DNA of 64,000 bases from Litomosoides sigmodontis (taxonomy: Eukaryota > Nematoda > Chromadorea > Rhabditida > Onchocercidae): NCBI GenBank assembly GCA_963070105.1, contig OY718805.1:5080001-5144000 (forward strand), read 5' to 3'. The notes beneath the pieces are model-generated. The model was not told the origin of the DNA, searched no databases, and saw only the letters and a program-made list of their open reading frames with translations. The position numbers and the translations under genes were made by a program. Below, piece by piece: positions 39,624 to 62,500 of this stretch. Position 1 is the first letter of the stretch; each line of letters begins with the position of its first letter.

Positions 39624-42240
39624 CAACTTGTTCGCCAACTCACGACACTTTCAAATCCTTCAGAAATTCATGAACTTAAAGTTTCTTTCGGAATGAGGAA
39701 GGGTTGGAAAGTATAGGACGGATTTCTCAGTCCTCACCCAACTTTCTCCTGGAAGTCTTCTCAGATTGAAGTGATCATACTCATACTCATAGGAAACAGG
39801 CCAAATTTCAATTACAGTTTTTCAAAATGAAAAAACATTTCAAACCTTTATAATTGTGGATTGTACGATTGGTTTGAGGACAGTGCTGCTTAATTTACTG
39901 TTCGAATCATGCATATCAATAGCTGTTGATTGTTTTCATTATTCGTATGAATTTAGGTACTAATTTGCATCGGTGAAATTTCTTGAAAATTTGATCAGAA
40001 TTTTTTCTAGCTTCTTTCAAAAGTGCGCTTGTTTTAATGGATGCAATTAGAAGTTGCTGCTATTTGCTTGATGTGAAAGACGTTAATTGAATTCAAAAAC
40101 CTACTCGGTATATTTTTCTAACTACGTGGTTGTTCACGTGTGAGACTAAGTAACACTTGTACTTTGTTTTGCTCCAAGCATAGTGATCAGAATGTTTCTA
40201 ATCTTATCAGTATAGTTAACTTCAACGGTAAAAAATTCAAATGAATAAAAATTACTTGCTTGCATCACGAACAGTCTGCAAAAACTCAATTCGATTCATT
40301 TTAACAGATTGTCAAAATTGATTAATTCAAAGTATCAAACAAATTCGATTTTTGGTAAATTCATAAAATTGATGCATCGATATTTCTGCATGAGAACTGT
40401 ACACCAACGGAAGTAGTACTTAAGCTTGACACGAATCAGCATTTTTATTTTTCGGACCAAATATTCCCTTCTAACACAATGAGTTCTTTTCAGTTCAGCG
40501 GCATTTATTCACAGTGATTTTAGGCACAAGGCGTTTTAAAATAGCGTGAAATGAGTGTTATTTGAAAAAAAAAAGAATTTAGAATAAATTTATTAGTAAT
40601 ATGTGGGAGGGGAAGTGACATTCATTTATGCTGTTTGTGTTACTTTACAAACAACAGAAAAAGGCGAAAAAAAAACTGCGAACTGATAAACGCATATTTA
40701 AAAAAAAAAGCAGCCAACCTGTTTTACAGTATTGTTATCAACGGTGCTCACTTCCCTACGACACGCAGAAGCGCTCTAAAAAGGTCTGTAACAAATGCGA
40801 GAACTGTCGTCACTGTGATTCATACCAAAGATCACAATGATAATAAATCTACAATGTTTCCTTTTTGCCTCTACCTACACCTTTTTTCTGCCAGGTTTGC
40901 TTTCTGCAGGTGAAGATAGAGCAAAATACTTTCGACGAAAAAGAAAAAAACTACTGAGCGTAGGTAAACGCTGTCATCGATAACGTCACCATTGGTTCTT
41001 AACTGTAATTTATTTAATTATTGATCGATAGTATCAATGAAGTGAGATGATCGAATATAATTAGTGTTGAAATTTAAGTGTTTTCAAGTTTGTCGAGTAA
41101 GCGCTTTTGAAGTATTTCAATGCTTGCTTCTTCCAAAGTAAATTTTTCTGCTGCAATGAGTGCTGGAAAAAAAGTAGGAGAAGTGGAAGTAAGCTACAGG
41201 GTGAAATTCTAAACTGTTTCGCTCTCTTAAACAATTAATTATCTGTGAACAAGTCTTCTTCTCCCTTCCTCCTCTGCAAAGAGTCTTGTTCACCTTCGAC
41301 ACGTGCCGTATTGTAAACTGATTAGTAATTCAACACAACAGCTCACACTCATAATTATTCATATTTCTAGTGTTAACCACTTCCATGCTTGCTAATACCA
41401 AAAGTGATGACACATTCACTACTGATAACAACAATATCATACGCACCTTGCAAACGTGCGTATTTTACGTCAAAGGAGCAGTGCTGCTTCTCGAAGTAGA
41501 ATTAACTGTATTCTAATTTGTTTTGTACGAGTGAATAATTCCTTAATTGCTTGGTCGTTTTCCACTTGCATGCGAGAGGGCAAAATATCCACACTGGTCA
41601 TTCTGACCCTTAAAGCTCGTACACCGAGCGCTTCTATAACTACGCAGTGAATTTCGTCCTATCAAAAAAGTGCTATTGCTATCAGTGCTGTTGTAATCGC
41701 CACGTTTCCTCCTATCAGACCAACAGTTCCACTATAAAACCCGCGCTTGTTGCTAATTGCAAAACTAATATTGCATATGATGACGCCCATCAGTGATAAA
41801 GTAGTAAAAGGCGTTTTTTTTTTTTTTTTTTAAATGATAGTAGAATGTCCTTTTTCTCCTAATTTTTAGTGTGCAAATTATAACGATCCTTTCACGTGTG
41901 CTCCAGTTTTTTCTTGGCAAAGATAGGCGTCAACGATTAACTAAATTAATTGAACTTTGAACTTTCCTTAATTTCAGTTTTCGAGTAACATCTCCGAAAT
42001 GCTGTGAATTCATCGTGCACACCATTTCAGCTCACATAACAGACCTCACTTCCTGTGAGAGTATTAGTGGCAAAAATATAGTCGATTTTTAATTAGTTTC
42101 CTTTATGCGAATTGTATGAAATTTCAATAATTTTCCCCTCTTCATTTACATCTTTCCACCCAACGATCTGTCATACTTTTCCACGCGAAATGCGTTTGAT
42201 GGTATTAAGCGCGTATGTTCGCTCTTGCATATTTAACCAG
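39624..42240. other. Intergenic region
   Basis: About 2.6 kb between the LURAP1/FAM89-like stop and the ABCC leader. It holds a late poly(A) signal candidate (40244) and an 18-nt T run (41814-41831). Frames near 40.6 kb are Lys-rich and unsupported. Confidence 0.4.
40244..40249 (+). terminator. Possible poly(A) signal, LURAP1/FAM89-like gene
   Basis: AATAAA about 620 nt past the stop codon; I did not identify an earlier one. Confidence 0.25.
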
Positions 42241-42250
42241 AGAATTTCAG
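42241..42250 (+). promoter_or_regulatory. Candidate trans-splice acceptor, ABCC gene
   Basis: AGAATTTCAG ends 38 nt before the ATG at 42289 with no matching donor nearby. Confidence 0.4.
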
Positions 42251-42288
42251 TCTTCTGGTGATAACGAACTAATAAAGAGCCTGGCAAT

Positions 42289-52796
<10,508 letters not shown>

Positions 52797-52950
52797 ACGT
52801 CAGTCTTTTCCTCGCGTACTGATAATTTAACGACATTTTGTGTTGCAGTTTGAATTAATATTATTTGAAATTTGATTTCTGTAAAATTTTGGCATGTAAT
52901 TGCATTCCAGTCGTTGCATGGAATTTTTGCTTGCAATGGAATTAGCAAAC

Positions 52951-52956
52951 AATAAA
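52951..52956 (+). terminator. Poly(A) signal, ABCC gene
   Basis: AATAAA 155 nt after the stop codon in A-rich sequence. Confidence 0.5.
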
Positions 52957-53506
52957 AATATCAATATGTCATGCTCTTTTCAAACATAAACATTTTCTTC
53001 TTCAAATGAAAAGACGAACGGCTGTGCAACGTCAGTAATGAGAAATGAACGAAACAAGACATTGGAACTTGCGAGTAATTTCGAACGAACTGCAATTGCA
53101 AAATTTCACAACACTTTCTTCCACGTCCGATTCAAAGTGGATGAAATGAACGGATTCATTGTGACAGTACTGGAGATATCTCATTTGCATGGGACTCATT
53201 GGAATTAAGCAACACAAGTTAACGAATACATCCAACCACTTCACATTTCCTTGTTTGATTCTAAATAAGTCTTCCAACATATCGCTTAGTCGATTGACGA
53301 GGAGAAATTCAAGTATCCGTTATTTACAGCTATATGGAACACATCAGAAGTTGCTGTCCCTCTTTCTAATGAATTGCACGAGATAGACAACAAAATCGTC
53401 GAATAAGTGAATTTATTTCGAACGAAAGAAATAATTGGAAAAATCAGAGAAAGGATCACGATTAGTATAATATAGCATCTGAAGTTAAATAGGCAACGTT
53501 TGTCAT

Positions 53507-53512
53507 TTTATT
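53507..53512 (-). terminator. Poly(A) signal, Q/N/W-rich gene
   Basis: TTTATT on the plus strand (AATAAA on the coding strand), about 60 nt past the stop codon. The gene converges on the ABCC gene with about 770 nt between stop codons. Confidence 0.45.
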
Positions 53513-53570
53513 GGGTCATTCGTCGCTCGCGATTATTGCTAATATTACTTATCGTTATTGCTAATAATAT

Positions 53571-56515
53571 TTACTTAGCGAAATTTTCCTCCATACTGGC
53601 GGGCTGTGGTGGTGGTTCATCAATTTGAAACAGCACTGAACTTGACAATCTGCGACTGATGTTGTTAACTGGTCCCGACTGCTAAAATAACATTTGATAA
53701 AAACGTTTTGAAAATGAAATGCAAGAAAAGTTGAAGTGCCTGCAAAGGGACATTTTATTTTTGTGCTATTAGTACCGAGCCAAATTATTAGTCAGACTAC
53801 GGCCTGACCGTTCGATTCTACCATCCATTGCTACTGTTAATCATACTTCTTTTTGGTTTTGGAGTACTCGACAAACCTACTACCTCCATAACTGGATCTT
53901 TATTGAGTTCACTATCAATCATTTTTGTGTTTCCGCTGCTATCACTTAACATATTTTCAATCGGATGAATCGGTAATTGTCGTCGTTGTTGATGAAGCGG
54001 TTGTAAGTGATCTTGGTCATCGTTCTGGAAATAAGTAACAGATGTGGAATTGAACCTATCAACAGCGAGACACGTACGAGACATCTCCATTTCCATTTTT
54101 GCTATTATTAGATATGACAGGTGACAGTATCCCAATACAAACGCTGTAAGACAGTAATACAATACCTACCGTTGGTTTGGCTAAAAGACTGGGATTTTCA
54201 AATTTTTTCCACTCATCGCTGCTAAAAACAAATGGTGTAAGCGTTCGAGGTGCATTATCATTAGGAACAACTGGCACACTTGGATTTTGATGGAAAAGTT
54301 CGTTTGGAATTCTGTCGATCTGTGATTGAATCTGCAAAGCAATGGTGTGGTATCTTACAATACTTCCTCTGTAAGGTAATGTGAAAGTGACGTAGAATAT
54401 CGTTAGACAATTTTACCGGCTTAGATTCTGATTGTTGCTTCTGCTGTTGCGTCAGAGGAGGCAGAGATTCGATTGGCTGCTGCTCCAGGGCTGTTTGGCT
54501 TTGCAGCGAATCTATCTGTAACGGCTAGCACTTTATAAAATTCCTACAAACATTCAAAGCAACACTCTCAAATTTGAAAGAAGAAGTTAGAAATCGGAAG
54601 TTATCAGATGAAAGAAGTACCTGCGATTGCCGCTGTCCAAGACTTTGGTCTGGAATCTGCTGGGACAGTACGGGTCCTGCTACTTCCAGCGACTGACTAA
54701 CAACAGCATTCGCAATCGGTTGCTGCTGTTGCAGTCGTTGATTATTGGCGTGCCACTGGAGATAGTACCGATTCCACTGATCGTTTGCGTTGTTGTTATA
54801 AACATAGTTGTTGTTGAAGTTATCGTTTGGCAAAACAGCCTGAGTCATCCGTCCATCCAAGTTGTCTACAATATTGGCCTGAAAATGATCAAAGCTGAAT
54901 CTATCGAGGTGTAATAGTTGTAAATTTCTGCAGCTCATAGTAATCACAGCGGCTCCTCAAAAGTAGCACATTGCGAGGAAATTTCTGCCTATGTTAGGCA
55001 AGGTCGAGCTTGCTTTTTGTCAAGGTGGCGCTCAGAATGGGTGGTTGGTTACCTTACCTTCTGAATGTTCCAATTGTTGCTGTTTTGATTCAAACTCTCT
55101 TGCCATATTTGAGGGTACTGAGACCAAAGCTGTTGCTGCTGTCCATGTCCCTGCCACTCACTTTGCTGCAACCGATTGGCATTTGCTCCGTTCTGAGCAC
55201 TGCTTTGCCAGTTACTTCCCACCTGAGTACTCTCTGGCCACTGATTACCACTTTCCCACAGAGGTAAAGGACTCTGTTGCATTGCAGGTGTGAGTAGAGG
55301 ATTGTTTGACCACTGCCACTGACTTTGCCACTGAGTAGCCTTTTCATTGCCATTTTTGTTGTGGATGGAAAGAGGCCACTGCCAAAGATTATTCCACTGC
55401 TGTTGTCTACTGACCTGTTGGGCCAAGTCGAGCAGACGAGGCTGCAGTGAACCACTCCAGGCACCAGGTAGCAGCTGCATCTGTTGAGGTGGCAAGAAAG
55501 ATCCCATTATAAGCATTGGTCCACTCTTAGCTATGTCATCCTGCTGTGATCTGAAGAATTTATTTCCCGATGTCTGGGTGAAAAATTCCTAATTTTACTA
55601 TTAGTTTTGATTTAATGGTTTGAAAATTTCTCCAGTGCTCTTATAACGTACAGCGATGTTTAATATCGATTCATACATGGATGCATAACATATTATTCAA
55701 ATACTATTAGTCATTTCATTTTTACTTTTATAACTTTCAGAAATTTCGGCCATACCTTTCATCGTTGTCAATAGTATTCCAGCGCAAAAGGTCGGACAGC
55801 AAAGTTGGACGCAAAGGGGCCATAAAATCAGGCGATTGTACTGTACCGATTCCTGGTTGGAGCTGATTTTCGTCTGATCCGTCCAGTAACTACAACGGTT
55901 TAATCTAAGCAATTTTATCTTGCTTATTACATTACTGCAATATTTTAAAACTGAAACTATTTTGTTCGTAAAGGGGCACAAAGAAATGAATGAGTAGGTC
56001 AGGTGAACAGGAATGAAGGTATAAAATTCGCCTGTCTCGGTTCAAATGAATCCATTCGTAACACTTTCACTTGCATCACACCCTCAATGCCGGATTTCTC
56101 AGCTTGTTCCTTGATTTTTGGGATAATTTTGCGCAAAAAGTCAAGACGAGAATCCTAAAATTGATAAAAAGCTGTTTTTACATAATTGTCATTTTTCGCG
56201 ATCTTCCGACTGTATTTGATATAACTTGTCAAAATAATCCAAGTTTAGCACTTAGCAGTGTAGACTGTTCCTGTGGCTGTACGTTAAAAGCGCGAAACTA
56301 CGTGAATCCTTGGTAGGGAAGATTACATGTGTTTAGAATGCTGTTAAGGGCTTACTATAGCTTGCGGTAGGTCGATTGATGCCTCCGATTCAAAACGCTG
56401 TGGTTGCGATACGGTTGATGCGGACTGTCCACTTGTTTGAGGTTGCTGTCCTGCTTGCAATGCTAATGCCGGTAGTGGTGCTGCGCTGTTTCCACTTTCA
56501 AACACTCTTGCAGGT
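53571..56515 (-). CDS. Gln/Asn/Trp-rich protein, 5' end not found
   Basis: Unrecognised. Nine exons join in phase to at least 547 residues: 56515-56356, 56154-56071, 55889-55756, 55550-55058, 54878-54621, 54515-54417, 54331-54170, 54024-53881, 53681-53571. The first begins mid-codon, so a start exon lies upstream but I could not find it. One short charged segment (DSRLDFLRKIIPKIKEQAEK) looks helical; the rest is Gln/Asn/Ser/Pro-rich. The largest exon codes for 164 residues with 14 Trp, mostly as QW, NW, LW or EW in a Gln/Ser/Asn background. A spaced-Trp disordered chain of this kind recalls the GW182/AIN-1 silencing factors, but GW/WG pairs are few and no other domain is seen; a prion-like RNA-binding scaffold or an extracellular matrix protein is equally possible. 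The ends at 56071 (or 56032, a GC donor) and 53881 (or 53884) are uncertain. Confidence 0.65.
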
Positions 56516-59500
56516 CTATAAAAAAAAAACTGTTTCATCGTTTGCTGTATTACTTGGATGCTTCTTCCCTCAGGGCATACTATCAAAACGGTGCTTTTCG
56601 CCAATTAAATGACTTAACCATTTATTAACTGTTTGAATTATAATTTCTACGCTATCGCATCAGTAATGTCAAAAGATTCATGAGGGATCCGTCTGCTTTT
56701 TATTACAAAATCCTCCTGTACTTCCGTCACTTCTGTACCATGCGTTACAAAATTGTCACCGTTGTGGATAGAACGACTGAATTATGCGGGCGCTCACGCA
56801 GTCGTCGCATCCCACCCCCATTCGACGTCTCAGTTCAAACCTGCATTTAAAAGTTCACAAAAAATGGACACTTTTTAAATCTTTCCAACGATAAAAGCAA
56901 TTTAAGCAAATAGTGAAGTGAAATCTCATTTTTTAAGAATTAGAACGTTGATGCTTTTTATAAATTACCGACGCAATGAATTTTAGAAGATTTAAAAATA
57001 TTGTTGGATAATACACATTCTTAAAATATTGAAATGCTGATTTTGAACTTCCAAAAGTCATAATTAAACAGATACTAAACGAGAACTTCTTAGTTTATTA
57101 GTGTTAGCAAAAGTTATCAGATATTGGTGGAAGATTCCTGTAAGTCTATTATTCTCGTTGTCTTCAGTAATTACCATTTGAGAAATTACCATGGTAGTCC
57201 CAAATCATCGGGTATTCTATAATATACCAATTTGCTGATAATAATTGTAAACGAAAGGATAAAGAATAACGTTCCAAAACACATCACATAATTCTGAAAA
57301 TTAAAATTGAATGGTAGCGTCTCATAAAGCCTTCAAATGCAATTAATTTGGGAGTTAATTAATAAGCACAATAACATTTTAAAATTAACGTCTGCCTAAT
57401 CCAGCTCTAAAATAATCAATCCTAAAATAAGCAGCGACTAGATGATAGCATATTTCTAGTAAAGTGACTTGCAGGGACGAACATTTTTGGGGTACCATTG
57501 TTCGTCTGCCTGTGCTTTATAATACTGCCCTCCAACATGGCAGTACTGTCAAGCTCTCGGATTTTTTGCTAATCAATAAATGCTTTACGTGTCAATGCCA
57601 TCAAGCTCTCGCAAATCTACAAGTCCTCATAGGATAGCATACTTTATATGAAGTTCGCTTTTTTTCCAGCGAAATAATCGGCGCTGATGTCAGAGTGACT
57701 CCATCGGGAGATACCGCATTGTCTTTGATCGGTGGTTTTTCATCCATCCCAATCGTAAATACTTTCATTTTTTTGTCCCTACAAAACCAGTAAAACGAAA
57801 TTTCATTATTTCTGGCCCTTCGGAAATTAACAAGGCCGCTGAAAAAAGTATGCCAAAATTATTCGTGTTCGCAGAAGTAATTGTATAATCTGAGATGGAT
57901 ATGTAATCTGAAGATAGAGAAGTTGCACTGAACTGGTTTAGAAAGCTACCCCTGACAACAGCATTTAGAGGACTATTGGCTACTGGCTACTGTATCAGTC
58001 CTATAATTTGTTGCCTTTGAGTCGTTCTTCTAGGAAATATTCGAAAGAAGTTTCATAAAGTCTTATGAATATGGTACGGTAGTATCGACAATGAAGTAAT
58101 AAGTTTTTAACTTCTAAAACTTGGATAATTTAAGGAGGAAACAGGTCAGCAGTTAGAGGACAAGTGCCTTCTAAAATCATATAAAAAAGAGCATAAAACG
58201 AAGAATTAATTAAGTTAACTGCACGTGGCTGTAAAAAGTTGTTGCATTTAAATCACAACAATAACTTGCAGACAATAGAAATATAGAAAAGATTAGGGAA
58301 TGTATAAATGAGTAAAGGTATTCTACATTTTAATATATATGTGCATGGGATAGTAAACACGTAAGTGAAATATACACGAAAGGTGGAGTTACAGGGAAAC
58401 ATGTGAAATATCAGTGACAAAAGCTAATAAAATGGTTGAATACTCTGTTAATGAAATTAATTGCCTTGCATAATTCACCCAGGAAATCCCACTTCTCTTA
58501 ATTTCAATGAAAACTGTAAATTCGGCTCAAATCGCAGAGATAAAATGTGAGTGGAGAGATATGAAAGAAGGAAGGATCGATCACACCAACCATCCACACA
58601 TCACAGCACAGTTTTCGTGTGCTGAGGCGAAAGATGAAATGATGAAGTGAAGGAGTGGCGGGGCGGTGAGAAACTAGTTTGCGCCATTCCTGTTCGTCCT
58701 TCAATTCACCGTCACTCCTCCACTTCTAGACCTTTCACCCTCCAGACCTCTCTTCGATCATCTGCAATCTACAACAATCCAATCCTTTATGCCTCAAAAT
58801 CACCCATATTATTTATTCATTCCATTTATCCTATTCCGCTCTTTTAATGCTCTATAATATTCTATTCCATTTTTTCTGTTCCACGTATTGATGAAGATAG
58901 CAAATTACTGGTCACAGTTTCGGTACAGGTGGAACCTACAGTCTCTCCTCGATCGAATCAATCGTACAGTACTGCTCGGTCTTGCTAACTGAATGTGACT
59001 TCCTTCCCATCAAAAAAATGGGCAACTACTATTTGTTTATTTCACAATTTAACTTAATTTTCATTGAAATGAATTGTAGAAATTAGCTATCTTAAACAAC
59101 AACATTTTATACTGTAATATTCAACAATGCCAAGAAATAGCAATAATTTATCCGTAAAAAAACGCTTCATTTGTGGAATGTATTTTGATAGAGTTAAATT
59201 TCGTGCATCAAAATCAAAGCTTGTTATTCAAATGTTGTTGTTAGTGTCTTTAAAAATTATTGGGACATTATCGAACGACAATTTTTTTCAGCAAATCGAG
59301 TGATGCAATTAATTAATGAATTCTTTCCGACGTTGCGCTCAGAAGTTGCCCGCTGTTACCTTCTGAGATTGAAAATAAAAGTAATTGGTTCCAAGGAACT
59401 GAAGGAACTTTGTTTTTAATTTGAATGATATTCGAAATTGAAACGAACGTCAGTCTTTCCGGCTGATTGCTTGAACAGATAACAATGAAAGGATTCACAC

Positions 59501-62500
59501 ACTAAAAGATTCAAGAGAAGAATTAATACTTGGCTCAGTGATAAGCGATAACCTTAAATAACGATGATGAAAGGGAGAATAGCGGTAGATGAGAGATTTA
59601 TTGATGGCTCTCTACTTTCGAGAAAACGCGGTACTTATTTTAATTATGATGTCACACATATCTGTCAAATTCTTTTAAGCACATTTATATTTTCATTTCA
59701 ATTATCAGTGTGCCTAATGCGATTCTTTCTTCTGTTTATTATTTAAAAAATATATTTACTTTGGGGAATGGGAAATGTTTTAATATATCTTCGGCAGCGA
59801 TTTTTGGTCCTTCCTTCCTTCACAAGCTAGCATTTAAGCTCAATTGAAAATTAACATTTTCCGACAAATGTGTGCTGTTCACTGAGGAATTCTATTCTTT
59901 AGGAGAAAACTGATTCTTTGAAAAATTTCAAAGGGAACATAGTTCAAGTCAAGCAAGGCATCTTTGACTTCGTTGATATTTCACAATGAAATTAACGGGA
60001 ATTTGTTTGAAGCTCCTTTTTCGCTGGCACTGCAAAAGAGATGGACGAAAAATAAGAGTGGAAAAAGATCGCCGAATGAGTTAGAGTGGACGGAAAAGTG
60101 CACTTTCGCCGTGTCTCTGCGCCATTTAATTCTCCCGAAATACACGGGAAAATTATTCAAGGATTAGATGAATCCAAACTGTGCAATTATACTGAATTTA
60201 ACGCCCATATCTCTTCATCTATCACAAATCTCTCAAAATACTAAACACAGACAATTTCTGCTCCTTTTTTTGGAATTATAAATGCGGAAAACTGAGAAGT
60301 TCTAAGTCTATCTTCAGTGAAAAACGAATAATTTTACAAAATTTAATAAATTTTGCAAGCTCATTACTGTTTTTTGAAGTAATCTCTTTGAACACTCTTG
60401 TTGTTACCATCTCTCTTCCTCACACTCAAAAGGAAGAGAAACTGTTTCGTAGTGGACGCAAGCAGAGAGATAACCACCACAGAGTGGCCATTATCGAACG
60501 ATCCGATGGATGAATGAATGAGTTCGTATTGCTGAACTGTACATGAAAAAACCTTCCATAAGCGTTAAATGTATTTAGAGGTGGTTGTTTGTAAACAAGA
60601 ATAATAAATTCAAAAGTGACTTGTTGACAGATTGCAGAGGAGCACGACGAGAAAGAGGGAAAGTAAATAGTAAATGTACCGATAGATCGGTGCGGATGCT
60701 TAGTTGTAAAACAGGCTTTACAGTTTGCAGGGGTTGAGGAGGAAAAGTCGGGACAGTTTGCTTCCATTTCACTTCAATACCTCTCGAGCAATGCATTTCC
60801 ACCCACTCGTTTGCTGAATTAATTATAGAATGATCGGAGGAAGTAGTGCAGTTTCGGTGTCAGAAATCACTTTCACTGAGAAAGTGGGAATTTCAGGAAG
60901 GACACAACGCAAGAAGCCATCTTCTTCGGGACGTAGGCACTTCACTTGCTACTTTCAATTCAACAAAATAATCTTCCATTTTAGGGCCATCCTAAGCGTA
61001 GAATTGGTATGGACAAATATGAAGGAAAAAAACAGTAATATCTGGCTTTTAAAATATTGCGAAATTCATTGATGTCTATGTCAAGTAGTAAAACAGTCTT
61101 CATTTTTTTTAGTCTTAAAAAACAATAAGAAATATTGAGGGTGCTTTTTTTGACGTGGAAGAAGTCAAAATTTGAAAGTTTTAAGATTTTTAAATGGCTG
61201 GAACCACAAGAAATGTTAAAATAACGGAAGCGAAAGTTGAAGAGTTATTTGAGAAAAAGTTTTTTCCCCTTTTTGATGCAGAACTGTTGGTTTAAGAAGA
61301 AAGTTCAATTCTTAACTAATTGCAGTAAGTCCACAAGTTCGCCTTGTTTTTTGCTATTAAGTAAACATCAAGAATTGCAGCAATTAACAGAAGACATTAT
61401 GAAAAACTTAAAACAACTTTTTTTTTCACTTTTTATATTTATGAGATATTGTCTTTGAAGCGAAGAACTTCTTAAAAGAGGCGTTTCGAAAAAGTTCGTC
61501 AAAGTTGATAAATAATTTGCCATAAAATTTTTATCGATCAGACAGATTATGTTTATACAACTTATGACTGGAACATCTGCACTGATTGCAACTTACTCGC
61601 ACCAATCTAACCTTAACAAATGTTGCTGCCACTTTAACCGCTTGATTTTTCACGATGAATGGAAATAGTCCCTTTATTAAACGTAAGATATTTCAATTGA
61701 AAATGCTGAAAATGTGCACAAAGTTTTTCTGCAATCTCTTTTCTCATGCTCAGAAAATATACAAATTTAAACTTAGAAGATATTAATTGGCGCGAGCGAG
61801 CCGTAACAGTAATGAAAGCCTCTTAAAAGACACAATCATTAACTCCTCCTAATTCTGTATTTTATGCATATCTCAAAAATGATCTTTCATGTAAAAATCC
61901 TGCCTTTTATTCCACCCACTCAGTGTTCGCCCAGAAGTCGTTTCGAGCTCACTGAAGTTCCGCAGCTCACATGACAGTTCAACTCGTAGGAGATCACCTA
62001 ATATTCCTCAGGAAGATGCGACGCAGGAAGATTCAATGAAGTTATCAAGTTGGCGGCACTGCTCGCTGTCCCCGTAAAATCTTTTTTTGTTAGAAGGCGA
62101 CATTCAACAGTGTGCTGTAGGAGTGCTGGAGATGAAAGGCTGCGTTGTGCAACGCATGTCGTTAAAGTTCAGAGAGTTCACCGCAAACTAAATAAAACTA
62201 TCAATCGGTACGCTGTCCCAAGTGGCTCGTGTTCGTTCATCTATCTGCTCAGCTCATTGCGAAGTGCAGTTATTTCTCTCTTGCACACCGAATTCAGTGC
62301 AGATGACAAACGACAATGAATGAACAGATTGAAATGAGCTGTTTTAAATTGCTGAATACTAATGGCATCGGCTAGCAACCAACCAACCGGTCGGTCCATC
62401 GGGTCGGTCAGTCGGCCATCACGCATCGATCAACTATACAAACAGAAACAGACGACCTATTATAATAATAGGCCATATCGCTCATGTGGAGATGTCGATC

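Noticed and set aside
40628..40913. Overlapping Lys-rich frames with a CENCRHC motif
   Set aside because: The Lys content comes from A runs, two overlapping frames compete, and no flanking exon was found.
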